From CAYRZF01 sp964428805 (GTDB taxonomy: Bacteria > Methylomirabilota > Methylomirabilia > Rokubacteriales > CSP1-6), in NCBI GenBank assembly GCA_964428805.1, contig CAYRZF010000011.1, positions 1 through 36,583 on the forward strand: 36,583 nucleotides of DNA. Reading direction: 5' to 3'. Positions 1 through 6,388 of this stretch are shown piece by piece. The translations under genes and the position numbers were made by a program. Under the pieces are notes generated by a model. It saw nothing but the letters and a program-made list of their open reading frames with translations, was not told the origin of the DNA and ran no database searches. Numbering within the stretch: position 1 is the first letter of the stretch; each line of letters begins with the position of its first letter.

Positions 1-27
1 GGCCTCGAGAACAGGGGGGAGCTCACG

Positions 28-147
28 TCAAGTCCTTCCGAGGAGTGCGAGAGCAGGAAGGGGAAGTGGGGGGCCGATAGACAGCACCGCCAGATTGACA
101 ATGTGCCTGCCTCTCTCCCAGCGGGCCGGTGCGGCCAGCGTGAGCAT
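28..147 (-). CDS. possible 39-aa peptide downstream of left-end promoter
   Basis: A short open frame of 39 codons starts about 60 bases downstream of the minus-strand promoter at 209-238. It encodes an Arg-containing start followed by a hydrophobic, Pro-rich second half. No clear ribosome site precedes the ATG and I do not recognise the product. It is listed because it is the only frame placed to be read from that promoter inside the window. The transcript may instead be non-coding or serve genes beyond the edge. Confidence 0.2.
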   Translation of the reverse strand: MLTLAAPARWERGRHIVNLAVLSIGPPLPLPALALLGRT

Positions 148-208
148 CAGTGAGCCGTTGGCTGGAGTACAGACACTGGAGGGGGTTGTTGGATGGTTTT
201 TTAAGGGG

Positions 209-238
209 GTTATAGGGGGGAGTGGATAAGTCTGTCAA
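209..238 (-). promoter_or_regulatory. sigma70-like promoter, TTGACA-N18-TATAAC
   Basis: On the minus strand a perfect -35 box TTGACA (238 to 233) is followed after exactly 18 bases by TATAAC (214 to 209), the best -10 match in the window. It fires towards the left edge. It is divergent from the promoter at 317-346 and has the same spacing as the four other intergenic promoters found here. Confidence 0.6.
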
Positions 239-256
239 GGGAGAAAACACCCGAAA

Positions 257-279
257 CCCTTCAGAAGTTACTTGAAGGG
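257..279. promoter_or_regulatory. inverted repeat between divergent promoters (possible operator)
   Basis: CCCTTCA (257-263) and TGAAGGG (273-279) are perfect 7-base inverted arms separated by 9 bases. They lie between the -35 boxes of the two divergent promoters at 233-238 and 317-322. This is where a regulator could act on both, but no regulator gene is visible in the window. Confidence 0.35.
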
Positions 280-313
280 GGGCCATCCGCGCAGACACCC
301 CCCTTTGTTTTTC
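275..313 (+). terminator. GC stem plus T-rich tail, terminator-like
   Basis: AAGGGGGG (275-282) pairs with CCCCCCTT (298-305) across a 15-base loop, and the strand then continues with a T-rich tract to about 312. This resembles a rho-independent terminator for rightward transcription arriving from the left edge. The long loop makes it imperfect, and it shares bases with the neighbouring inverted repeat, so the two folds would be mutually exclusive. Confidence 0.35.
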
Positions 314-316
314 CTC

Positions 317-346
317 TTGACAAGGACACCGTTGATAAGGTAAGGT
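317..346 (+). promoter_or_regulatory. sigma70-like promoter, TTGACA-N18-TAAGGT
   Basis: A perfect TTGACA (317-322) and TAAGGT (341-346) are separated by exactly 18 bases. The predicted start of transcription is near 353. It is divergent from the promoter at 209-238. The -10 box is weak by Escherichia coli standards but keeps the TA...T pattern seen at the other promoters of this window. Confidence 0.5.
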
Positions 347-359
347 CATCGTCGGCAGG

Positions 360-443
360 ATGCCAACGAAGTACCTTCAGCGCCGTCGTCAGAGAGGTCT
401 CCTGGCGGCGGCGTTGTCGTCTCCAGTAGAGGGCGTCGAATGA
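360..443 (+). CDS. possible 27-aa peptide
   Basis: ATG at 360 opens 27 codons ending in TGA at 441-443. The peptide has a basic patch with several Arg near residues 8-12, followed by Leu/Ala-rich residues. The start lies only a few bases after the predicted transcription start of the 317-346 promoter, with only a weak GGCAGG upstream, and a perfect hairpin at 447-464 follows directly. Promoter, tiny frame and hairpin form a neat transcription unit. It could equally be a small regulatory RNA. Confidence 0.3.
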   Translation: MPTKYLQRRRQRGLLAAALSSPVEGVE

Positions 444-446
444 TCT

Positions 447-464
447 GGGTGCCTCCAGGCACCC
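447..464 (+). terminator. 7-bp perfect hairpin after the 27-aa frame
   Basis: GGGTGCC (447-453), a 4-base loop, and GGCACCC (458-464) form a perfect GC-rich hairpin four bases after a stop codon. A C-rich stretch rather than a T-run follows, so it is not a classic intrinsic terminator. It may stabilise or attenuate the short transcript from the 317-346 promoter. Confidence 0.35.
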
Positions 465-833
465 CGCCCCCAACCCAACCGTGCCGAGGGAGCCGAAGCC
501 CAGCTCGCCGGCGGGCCGGAGCCATCACCCTCGTCGTTGGACCCAATCACCCCCTTCACGCATAGCGATATTCCAACCCTCCACCCGGAAGCATCCGAAT
601 CGCCACGAGCACGCGACGATCCACCTCCACGAGCTGCCACGTCGGCCGACTACACCTCCGACACCATCGTCGGGCGTGCCGCTGCCCGATGGCCAGGGCC
701 CGCGGCGAGCAGCTCATGCACGTCATCCCCCTACTCCAGGAGCTTCATCCGATCACTCCGAGTACCCACATCGCCAGCGTGAGCCACGCGGCCCCGACCC
801 CGACCTTCTCCCAGTCGAACGCCCTTATCCGAC
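465..833. other. gene-poor stretch, no convincing coding gene
   Basis: Several long frames cross this stretch on both strands, but their translations are Pro/Arg/Ser-rich and low in hydrophobic patterning, as expected of chance frames in GC-rich DNA. The most protein-like is a 54-codon plus-strand frame starting at 689. I see no promoter, tRNA or repeat here. The stretch could be decayed coding sequence or an untranslated leader or trailer. Confidence 0.4.
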
Positions 834-853
834 TCATCCTCTCATCCCCATGA
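689..853 (+). CDS. possible 54-aa protein, doubtful
   Basis: ATG at 689 opens 54 codons with alternating hydrophobic residues in its first half and a Leu/Ile-rich end. It would overlap the end of the minus-strand gene at 834-1961 by 20 bases, tail to tail. There is no clear ribosome site and no family match. It is kept only because its composition is more protein-like than the alternatives in this gene-poor stretch. Confidence 0.18.
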   Translation: MARARGEQLMHVIPLLQELHPITPSTHIASVSHAAPTPTFSQSNALIRLILSSP

Positions 854-1961
854 ACTGCCGCCGTCTCATGGCGGGGTTCCTGACGGCCAGCCCCATGACC
901 GCTCCGAGAAGAAGACTCGGCAGGGCTGGCCGATAGAGCTTCGTCCCCACCCCCATTTTCGTGCGCTCAGGAGGACCGCCCACATCCGCCGCCACATGGT
1001 TGTCCACCGTGCTATTGCCCGTGAGGGTATTGGCCGTCACCAGGACCCCGATGAAGGTGTTGCCCGTGACCTGGGTATCGGTCGCCGCGAGGGTCGGCCC
1101 CGTGCCCGCTTGTCCTGCAATGCTACTGCCAAGCGCTTGGCAGTAGACGCTCCCCGACGTGCCGGGATCATTGTTATCCGTCACGAGGGCCGTGTCAGTC
1201 CCGGCGACGACCACATGCAGGATCGAGGACGCGGTATCGAAGAGGTCGTGATCGACCTGCATGGCGTAGTAACTCTGCGTCGCTGAGTTCGGCTTGCGCA
1301 CCTTGACGTAGATCACCGAGGCCAGGAGTTGTGAGACATAATCGCAGGTATGCTTATGATCCGCCGTCGTGAGCGCCGTGGTGCAGCGGGCCTCATTGGA
1401 CGCGCGATCCGCTGTCACCACTTGGAGCGTGTTGGCGACGACCTGGAGATCGACGACTTCTTCGGTCCACGGCTGATCCTGTCCCGTGGCAATGTTCGTC
1501 CCATTCGTGGGCCACGTCTCGCTGAACGTCGAGCCGCCGTTGAGCGAGGGGGCCGCGAAGATCCGTCCGAGTCCCCCCAGCCACAGCTCGTAGAGCCCCA
1601 ACGCGGGCACGAGCGGCTTCCAGCGCGTGCCATCCGTGCGGGCATGAGTCGTGAGGAGGTCCAGCAGCGCCGCGAGGAAGTCCGTCGCTACGAGGGTGAC
1701 GCCGAGCGCGTTGCCGAGTTGGGTACGGCGTGCGAGCGAGAGCGTATCACCAGGGAGATCGGCGAGTTGTGTGAGCCGGGCATCCACGACGGCAGTCGGA
1801 TAATAGACGATGCCGAACCCGGCATTGACCGTGTAATCCGGGCGGAGATGGATGACCCCCGCCCCTTGCTGGGGCCAGCCGACGGGACGGAAGGGATCGC
1901 TGCCCCTCGTAGCGGTGGGCCTCGCGCCCGTCCCGATGATCGGCGAGAGATAGAGGGGCAT
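834..1961 (-). CDS. hypothetical 375-aa phage protein, Thr/Ala/Gly-rich
   Basis: Last gene of the left minus-strand operon. I do not recognise a family. The N-terminal third is mixed alpha/beta, with an Arg-Leu-rich helical stretch around residues 65-110. The rest is rich in Thr, Ala, Asn and Gly, like phage fibre or surface proteins, with two Cys (around 195-210) that could pair. Near the C-terminus a short Leu/Ala/Gly segment could be a membrane stretch, followed by a very basic Met/Arg tail. There is no obvious signal peptide. It begins four bases after the stop of the fibronectin-like gene, with a weak ribosome site, so coupled translation is likely. A virion or surface role is inferred only from composition and context. 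Confidence 0.8.
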   Translation of the reverse strand: MPLYLSPIIGTGARPTATRGSDPFRPVGWPQQGAGVIHLRPDYTVNAGFGIVYYPTAVVDARLTQLADLPGDTLSLARRTQLGNALGVTLVATDFLAALLDLLTTHARTDGTRWKPLVPALGLYELWLGGLGRIFAAPSLNGGSTFSETWPTNGTNIATGQDQPWTEEVVDLQVVANTLQVVTADRASNEARCTTALTTADHKHTCDYVSQLLASVIYVKVRKPNSATQSYYAMQVDHDLFDTASSILHVVVAGTDTALVTDNNDPGTSGSVYCQALGSSIAGQAGTGPTLAATDTQVTGNTFIGVLVTANTLTGNSTVDNHVAADVGGPPERTKMGVGTKLYRPALPSLLLGAVMGLAVRNPAMRRRQFMGMRG

Positions 1962-1965
1962 CCGA

Positions 1966-2418
1966 CTACTGCGCGATGAACCCTGTCGGGCTGCCGGGTG
2001 CAGGATAGACCCCCTGGAACATGAGCTCCAGGGTGGGCGGGGACTCTCCCGTGGCGTTCGAGGCCGTCAGGATGCAGAAGTAGGTGCCGGGGTTGGGGGT
2101 GACGTTACGAATCAGGGTGGACGTGGTGGGCGCGGCCACGACAAAGGTCAGCGTGTAGGGGCCACCCGTGGCGGCGCCGCATTTGATCGTATACGTGACC
2201 GGCGTGCCATGAGTCGAATCCACCGCCGGCGCCGTCCACGAGAAGATGGCGAGGTTGAGGTTGAGCGGGGCGGCCCAGGCGGGAGAGGCGAGCAGAAGCA
2301 ACCCTACGAGCAGCACCCCTATTCGGCGGAGACCCCCTCCCAGGAGTTCCGGGAACGTGGTGGTCGCGTCCGCATCTGGTACTGCGTTCACTCCCTGTGC
2401 TGCTCGTAGGCGTGTCAT
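1966..2418 (-). CDS. exported fibronectin type III-like domain protein (150 aa)
   Basis: The start at 2418 is chosen because GAGGAGG lies just upstream and directly follows the stop of the 484-aa gene. Residues about 25-50 form a hydrophobic export segment ending in a typical Ala-x-Ala site (SPAWAAPL). The mature part of about 95 residues reads like a fibronectin type III sandwich: a W-containing B strand (FSWTAP), a Y-containing C strand with Cys (YTIKCG), and a Cys-containing F strand (GTYFCILTASN). Such Ig-like domains are common in phage surface proteins, where they bind carbohydrate weakly. The long N-region before the hydrophobic core is unusual for a Sec signal and may be a signal anchor instead. 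Confidence 0.8.
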   Translation of the reverse strand: MTRLRAAQGVNAVPDADATTTFPELLGGGLRRIGVLLVGLLLLASPAWAAPLNLNLAIFSWTAPAVDSTHGTPVTYTIKCGAATGGPYTLTFVVAAPTTSTLIRNVTPNPGTYFCILTASNATGESPPTLELMFQGVYPAPGSPTGFIAQ

Positions 2419-2429
2419 CCGATCCTCCT

Positions 2430-3884
2430 CTAAAATTGTCCGTAGGTAATATGCCCCGACACCTGTGTCGAGACCGAAATGTTCACACAGAACGCCTGAC
2501 TGTTCGGCGTGATGAGCGTCGGCACCGCCCCGACGGGGTTGACCACCCCGCCGTTCGCGGCCACCGCCATCGCCCCCGTCATGTCCACCGTGCCCGTGGC
2601 GCAGGCGCTCCCGGTGCCGTAGCCGAACTTGACCGCCAGCGCGGAGGTCGAAACGAAGGTGTACCCGCAAACATAGACGGCCCGGCCCCCAATCAGCGGG
2701 ACGAGCTGGGTGTAGCCGCTGGAGGCGGTGTTGATCGCGGCGGACTTGTCGCAAAAGACGAAGGGGCGCGAGCCCTCCGCTGCCCGACCGAGGGCAAGCG
2801 TGGGCTGCACCGTCGCAGAGCTGTCCGTGCGGAGCGCCCCCAACTCCGTGAGGGAGAACGGCTGGAGCCGGCCTTGCGGGTACACCGGGGACGTTCTCTG
2901 GACCGCGGCGAGGATCATTCGCCCTCGCTCCAGCCCCGTCGGGTCCCCCGCATCGCTCAGGGAAAGATCGGACACCGGCTGGGTGACGGCTGAGCCGTCC
3001 ACTTTCCAGGCCGTCGTGTTCGCCGTATTGCCCGGTTGAACGGTCCACGTTCCAGACTGGGACGATGGGACGACATCGTTCGTGGCGATCGTGACGCGCT
3101 GGGTCCCCGTATCCCGGACCCCGGTGTTGAGGGAGATGGCCACCCCGCCCAGCTGCACGGTGTTGGTGGCTTGGTTGCCGGTCAGGTTGCCGCTGATGGG
3201 GAAGGTCCCGCCCGTGCCGGTGACGAGCCACGCCGTCGTGTTGGCGGTATTCCCGGGCTGGACCGTCCACGTGGCTCCTTGGTTTGCGGTCACGGTGCCG
3301 CTGACGGGCTGTGTCGTGGTCCCGGTCGGGTCCACGCGGAGTGGCGTGGCCGACACGCCCAACTCCCCCCCCGAGGCATCCCGGAGATTACTAAAGAGCG
3401 CCCGCTGGGCCGTGACCTGAAAGACGCCCGCCTGCAAGTTCGTCAAGGCATTGTTGGTCGCGGTGGTCTGGAAGACGCCGCCCGTGAAGATCCCCGTGGT
3501 CCCGAACGTAAACGCCGACTCGTCGGCGGGACCGCCCGAGCAGCCGACCTTACAGTTCACGTTCAGATTCTGGCCCGTGCCCGCTCCGTCGAGCGAGAAC
3601 GACTGCATATTGCCGCTGGTGTCGCGCGCGCCCGCCGCCGTACCCGCCGACGGGAAGGCCGACCCGAAGTTCGACGACGTGCCCCCCGCCGCGCCCCCGG
3701 CGACGACGTTGACCCGGAGGGCGTTGTTCGCGGCGTCTCCTGGCTGGACTGGCGTGTTGCTCGTGTCGAACACGCTTTTGATGTTCACGGTCCCCTGCTG
3801 GGCCGACCCGCCGGACGCCGCGAGCACACTGGCGATCAGCGCGACCGTGAGGAGGCGAAGCGGGAAGGAGAAGCGCGGTCTCAT
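2430..3884 (-). CDS. Sec-exported repetitive Thr/Gly-rich surface protein (484 aa)
   Basis: Residues 1-28 form a classic Sec signal peptide: basic start, hydrophobic core, cleavage after GGSA. The body is beta-rich with Asn/Thr/Gly repeats. The block TWTVQPGNTANTTAW occurs twice, at about residues 205-220 and 280-295, each followed by a variant ending in PVS. The C-terminal ~110 residues contain a Cys-Gly-Tyr strand, a GTGSACATG turn and a final Cys strand ending in HITYGQF. This domain recurs in the gene at 4471-4995 and, from memory, in many environmental phage proteins. The gene starts two bases after the upstream stop, so it is coupled. It resembles an adhesin or fibre domain; export through Sec is unusual for a virion part. 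Confidence 0.85.
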   Translation of the reverse strand: MRPRFSFPLRLLTVALIASVLAASGGSAQQGTVNIKSVFDTSNTPVQPGDAANNALRVNVVAGGAAGGTSSNFGSAFPSAGTAAGARDTSGNMQSFSLDGAGTGQNLNVNCKVGCSGGPADESAFTFGTTGIFTGGVFQTTATNNALTNLQAGVFQVTAQRALFSNLRDASGGELGVSATPLRVDPTGTTTQPVSGTVTANQGATWTVQPGNTANTTAWLVTGTGGTFPISGNLTGNQATNTVQLGGVAISLNTGVRDTGTQRVTIATNDVVPSSQSGTWTVQPGNTANTTAWKVDGSAVTQPVSDLSLSDAGDPTGLERGRMILAAVQRTSPVYPQGRLQPFSLTELGALRTDSSATVQPTLALGRAAEGSRPFVFCDKSAAINTASSGYTQLVPLIGGRAVYVCGYTFVSTSALAVKFGYGTGSACATGTVDMTGAMAVAANGGVVNPVGAVPTLITPNSQAFCVNISVSTQVSGHITYGQF

Positions 3885-3885
3885 C

Positions 3886-4179
3886 TTATTCGAGGCGCCC
3901 GCGGGTGATGTTACAGGTGGCGCTTACGGTCCCTTGCCGAATGGCCTTAAAGTTTGCGAGTTCGTAGGACCCGAGGCCAAAGGTATCCCCATCAAAGGCT
4001 GGAATGCCAGCCGTCGGCGTCGGGGTCCCCCCATCGACGCGATAGCGGATCGGGCCGTTCTCCACTTGGACCCACGCGGCATCCGCGCTGGTGTTCACGG
4101 GCCCGATCGCCGCGGCCCCGACCGTCAGGGCCTCGAAGCCCGTCGGAATGATGCGAATGCCAAAGTGGACGAGCAGCAC
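3886..4179 (-). CDS. hypothetical 97-aa protein, beta-rich
   Basis: A small protein beginning with GTG three bases after the TGA of the membrane protein gene, so probably translated by coupling. The composition suggests a beta sandwich: it has alternating hydrophobic strands, a 'WVQVENGPIRYRVDGG' stretch in the middle and an 'YELANFKAI' stretch near the end. That pattern is common in small phage proteins that decorate heads or fibres and report a value-plus-error-like beta barrel, but I cannot name the family. It has no signal peptide, unlike its neighbours on both sides. Confidence 0.8.
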   Translation of the reverse strand: MLLVHFGIRIIPTGFEALTVGAAAIGPVNTSADAAWVQVENGPIRYRVDGGTPTPTAGIPAFDGDTFGLGSYELANFKAIRQGTVSATCNITRGRLE

Positions 4180-4182
4180 GGA

Positions 4183-4464
4183 TCACCGACGAAACCAGCG
4201 CCGACTGCGGAGCCATTCTCGCCCCTTGAAATAGAGCGCCATGCTGGCCACGAAGCCGGGGAAGAGGAGGACCACCCCAATGGCCTCATGGTCCAGTTGC
4301 CACGCGACCGCGCTGAGGAGGATCGACCCGACGGCGATGTGCATGAGGCCAGGCCCGGACGTATGCGCCAGCCCGTAGTTCTCCCAGGCCCGGTAGGTGA
4401 GGAGCGTCATCCCGGCGGCCCAGAAGAGGGCCCCGAGGAGCGCCATCACGGGCAGCCCCTTCAT
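4183..4464 (-). CDS. small membrane protein, 93 aa, about three spans
   Basis: Hydrophobic segments lie at roughly residues 4-24, 38-57 and 60-80, followed by a strongly basic tail (RSRRWFRR). An AAGGAG ribosome site overlaps the stop codon of the upstream exported protein. Size and topology would fit a class I holin, but it lies in the accessory operon with glycosyltransferases and far from the lysozyme. A membrane partner or carrier for those enzymes is equally possible. Function unknown. Confidence 0.8.
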   Translation of the reverse strand: MKGLPVMALLGALFWAAGMTLLTYRAWENYGLAHTSGPGLMHIAVGSILLSAVAWQLDHEAIGVVLLFPGFVASMALYFKGREWLRSRRWFRR

Positions 4465-4470
4465 GGCTCC

Positions 4471-4995
4471 TTAGTACTGGACCCACGTCACGACGCCCGC
4501 GACCCGCCCGGTGCCCGATTGGAAGAGACACACATCATCCCCGGTCGCGGCCGCCGACGGGGCCTGGAGCGACAGGGTGGGACTCCAGAGCGTGAAGGAT
4601 CCCCCCGCCAGGAGGTTCGGGCCGGTGGCGGCGGTGGCCCCGCCGATGATCGCGTAGGCGCCCGTGGCGCACGTCGTCCCCGTTCCGCCCACGAGCGAGA
4701 TATTCTCGGCGTCCGCCGCCAGCACGAAAATCCCGCAGAGATGCGTTTTCTTTCCTGCGGTCCCGGTGATGAGCCTCGCGTTGGCCGCCTGGCTGATCGC
4801 GGTCGTATTCGGGCATGTGAGCGGGACTGAGAACTGCTGCGCGGAAACCGGGGAGAGGACGAGGACCAGCAGGAGGAAAATGGCGGCCCCGCCCCCGACC
4901 GCGAGCCGACCCCTCGCGGAGAAATCCAAGCGGCCTGCCCTGGAGGAGGGTGGTCGGGCCTGGAGGAGAGGAGCGCGGCGCCGCCACGTCGTCAT
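4471..4995 (-). CDS. Sec-exported protein sharing a C-terminal domain with the 484-aa protein (174 aa)
   Basis: The ATG at 4995 is chosen because it overlaps the upstream stop as ATGA; the frame is open further upstream but reads unlike a protein there. A long basic N-region (about 1-30) leads into a hydrophobic core and a cleavage site near VSAQQ. The remaining ~115 residues are a small Cys-containing beta domain with a Cys-Gly strand, a GTGTTCATG turn and a final strand ending in GVVTWVQY. It matches the C-terminal domain of the 2430-3884 product position by position, so the two are paralogues. The role is probably surface exposed, with the ligand unknown. Confidence 0.8.
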   Translation of the reverse strand: MTTWRRRAPLLQARPPSSRAGRLDFSARGRLAVGGGAAIFLLLVLVLSPVSAQQFSVPLTCPNTTAISQAANARLITGTAGKKTHLCGIFVLAADAENISLVGGTGTTCATGAYAIIGGATAATGPNLLAGGSFTLWSPTLSLQAPSAAATGDDVCLFQSGTGRVAGVVTWVQY

Positions 4996-5234
4996 CGGCG
5001 TTTCGCTTTGCCCTTTCCCACCGGTGCGGCGTACTCGTGTCCGTGATCTTCCGCCTTGGCGGGTCCTTCGGGCGGCAGGCCGTTGGTCACGTTCGCGCTG
5101 GCGTCCCACGTCCCGAAATGCCCCACCGAGGTCTGCTCCTGGGCAAACGCGAGATCCCCTCGGGAGGGGTCCGCGGTCTCCGGGTTAGGGCGCAAGGAGT
5201 TCTTCGGATACTTGGGAAACTTCGGCGTCGGCAT
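4992..5234 (-). CDS. hypothetical 80-aa hydrophilic protein
   Basis: Starts after a strong GGAGGAG ribosome site and ends in an ATGA overlap with the exported protein gene. The protein is charged, Pro/Lys-rich at both ends (MPTPKFPKYPKN...; ...GKGKAKRR) and has few hydrophobic residues, so it is probably flexible or nucleic-acid associated. No family recognised. The basic C-terminus is the only distinctive element. Confidence 0.75.
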   Translation of the reverse strand: MPTPKFPKYPKNSLRPNPETADPSRGDLAFAQEQTSVGHFGTWDASANVTNGLPPEGPAKAEDHGHEYAAPVGKGKAKRR

Positions 5235-5255
5235 GAGACTCCTCCTCCGAGTGTG

Positions 5256-5501
5256 TTAGCGGCGGTAGAGCGGATGAGGCTCAGACTTCTTCGGGCCGTG
5301 CCCCTTCAGGTAGTCCACGGGCTTGGCGATCAGGTGGTGGGTCTTCTCGTGACTCGGGGCGACGGCCTTCACCGCGTCCTCGGCGCTGAGCCCGTGAGCG
5401 TCCACGCCGAACCCGCAGTCCAGACACGCCACCATGAATGCAGGCGGCTTCCCGTCCTTGTCGGGGGTGATCGGCTCGTAGTTATGCTGGCGCGGGTTCA
5501 T
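5256..5501 (-). CDS. hypothetical 81-aa protein with CLDCGF motif
   Basis: Small soluble protein with a CLDCGFGVDAHG segment near residues 26-37 and two later His (SHEKTHH), which together could bind one zinc ion as in a zinc ribbon or treble clef. The first ATG overlaps the end of the upstream gene by 20 bases. No named family recognised. It resembles the small Cys/His proteins scattered along phage operons whose roles are rarely known. Confidence 0.75.
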   Translation of the reverse strand: MNPRQHNYEPITPDKDGKPPAFMVACLDCGFGVDAHGLSAEDAVKAVAPSHEKTHHLIAKPVDYLKGHGPKKSEPHPLYRR

Positions 5502-5670
5502 CGGTGGCTTCCCGTGCGAGGAGAGTCACGGCCTCCTGGAGCAGCGCGGCCAACTCCTCGGGATTTTCGTACTCGACGATTCGGTAGGCTTCCGCCACGT
5601 CCGGGCGGACCATCTCCGGCAGCGACGCCTCCTCGAACATCGGCGAGAGCATCAGGAGCCGGTACTTCAT
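5482..5670 (-). CDS. hypothetical 62-aa acidic helical protein
   Basis: Begins directly at the TAAATG junction with the upstream membrane protein gene. The product is acidic, with predicted amphipathic helices (PEELAALLQEAVTLLAREA) and no Cys. Such small acidic proteins in phage operons often bind another protein, but nothing here shows which. The next gene starts inside its last codons. Confidence 0.7.
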   Translation of the reverse strand: MKYRLLMLSPMFEEASLPEMVRPDVAEAYRIVEYENPEELAALLQEAVTLLAREATDEPAPA

Positions 5671-6009
5671 TTATCGGCCTTGGTGGACCAAGAGGGTAGA
5701 CAGCAGCATGAACACCGCGAGGACGGCGAGGCGTTCCCAGGAGGGTTGCCGGAGGGCCATGACCGCGAGCGCCACGGACGACCCGAGGGCAGCCCACGCC
5801 AGGAGCCGAAGCGAGAGCATCTTCACGAGGGGGTCCAGCACCTTCGCGGTGTCGAGCAGCATGACGGCGATCTGGGCGAGGTGCCGATCGCGCCGGGCAT
5901 GAACGGGCAACTCAGGCGGGCCCAGCTCCACCTCATCCAGGTTGAGGCGGTCCACGGGCTCGCCGTTATCGCCGACAGTCCGGGAGGCGAGGCGGCGCGC
6001 GTCCATCAC
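5671..6009 (-). CDS. membrane protein, 112 aa, two C-terminal spans
   Basis: The N-terminal 55 residues are charged and probably cytoplasmic. Two hydrophobic segments follow at about 66-86 and 91-110, with only three residues after the second. The start is GTG (6009) or the next ATG (6006), overlapping the upstream stop. The N-in hairpin topology resembles small phage membrane anchors. The context beside glycosyltransferases and exported proteins suggests a membrane role, possibly in a complex, but no family is recognised. Confidence 0.75.
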   Translation of the reverse strand: MMDARRLASRTVGDNGEPVDRLNLDEVELGPPELPVHARRDRHLAQIAVMLLDTAKVLDPLVKMLSLRLLAWAALGSSVALAVMALRQPSWERLAVLAVFMLLSTLLVHQGR

Positions 6010-6332
6010 GGGGCCTGGGGCTGCTCAACCCGGCCCCTCTCAGCCCGGGGCTGCTCAGCCCGGCCCCTCTCAGCCCGAAGCGGGCACTCCGAGGCCAGAT
6101 GCCAGGTGTCCACGGCTCCCACGGGATCATGCCGCCGCACCACCTCGAAGGTGTGCTTGGTGTCCGATCCAGCCGGGTCGCCGTAGGCCAGGTGGCCGAA
6201 GTCGAATGTTCCCCGATGCGGGAACGTGACGTGCTCCTGGAAGCTGTCGGCCAGGAGGGTCGCCGTTCGGCATCCCTTCTCCTGCGGTCGGACGTAGTGG
6301 ATCTTCGTGCCTGCGGTCTTCACCTCTGCCAT
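6006..6332 (-). CDS. hypothetical 108-aa protein with duplicated C-terminal decapeptide
   Basis: First gene behind its own promoter (6359-6388) with a strong AGGAGG ribosome site. The first ~80 residues are a mixed soluble domain with several His and aromatic residues and two Cys (GCRTATLL; ASECPL). The end consists of two near-identical ten-residue units, RAERGRAEQP and RAERGRVEQP, produced by a 30-base tandem DNA duplication. The tail is charged and probably disordered. Function unknown. Confidence 0.75.
   Translation of the reverse strand: MAEVKTAGTKIHYVRPQEKGCRTATLLADSFQEHVTFPHRGTFDFGHLAYGDPAGSDTKHTFEVVRRHDPVGAVDTWHLASECPLRAERGRAEQPRAERGRVEQPQAP
6017..6076. repeat. 30-bp tandem duplication inside a gene
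   Basis: Two adjacent 30-base units, 6017-6046 and 6047-6076, differ at a single base (ctgctcaacc versus ctgctcagcc). The unit length is a multiple of three and adds ten residues to the C-terminus of the 108-aa protein without shifting the frame. The near identity implies a recent slippage or unequal exchange event. Confidence 0.9.
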
Positions 6333-6358
6333 CGCGGTCCTCCTATCTGGTGGCCCCG

Positions 6359-6388
6359 ATGCTACGCCGCTGTCGCCGGCGCTGTCAA
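6359..6388 (-). promoter_or_regulatory. sigma70-like promoter, TTGACA-N18-TAGCAT
   Basis: On the minus strand TTGACA (6388 to 6383) is followed after exactly 18 bases by TAGCAT (6364 to 6359). The -35 box includes the TGA stop of the upstream glycosyltransferase gene. The ATG at 6332 with its AGGAGG site follows at a normal leader distance. It would give the distal genes 834-6332 transcription independent of the glycosyltransferases. Confidence 0.6.

Noticed and set aside
23..349. 108-codon minus-strand frame across the left control region
   Set aside because: It runs straight through both divergent promoters and the inverted repeats, and its translation is low-complexity Pro/Ser/Arg with no protein-like pattern.
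1..833. tRNA gene in the gene-poor left region
   Set aside because: No TTCRA T-loop with matching stem and no cloverleaf arms were found on either strand.
481..936. 151-codon plus-strand frame
   Set aside because: Its composition is dominated by Pro, Arg, His and Ser, typical of a chance frame in GC-rich DNA, and it overlaps the real gene at 834-1961 on the other strand.
1966..3270. 434-codon extension of the fibronectin-like gene
   Set aside because: The upstream 284 codons overlap the exported 484-aa gene in another frame and read as Arg/Gly/His-rich shadow. A strong ribosome site marks the internal ATG at 2418.
4471..5109. Longer 212-codon version of the 174-aa exported protein
   Set aside because: The extra 38 codons are Arg/Gln/Gly shadow of the 80-aa gene; the ATG at 4995 is fixed by the ATGA overlap.
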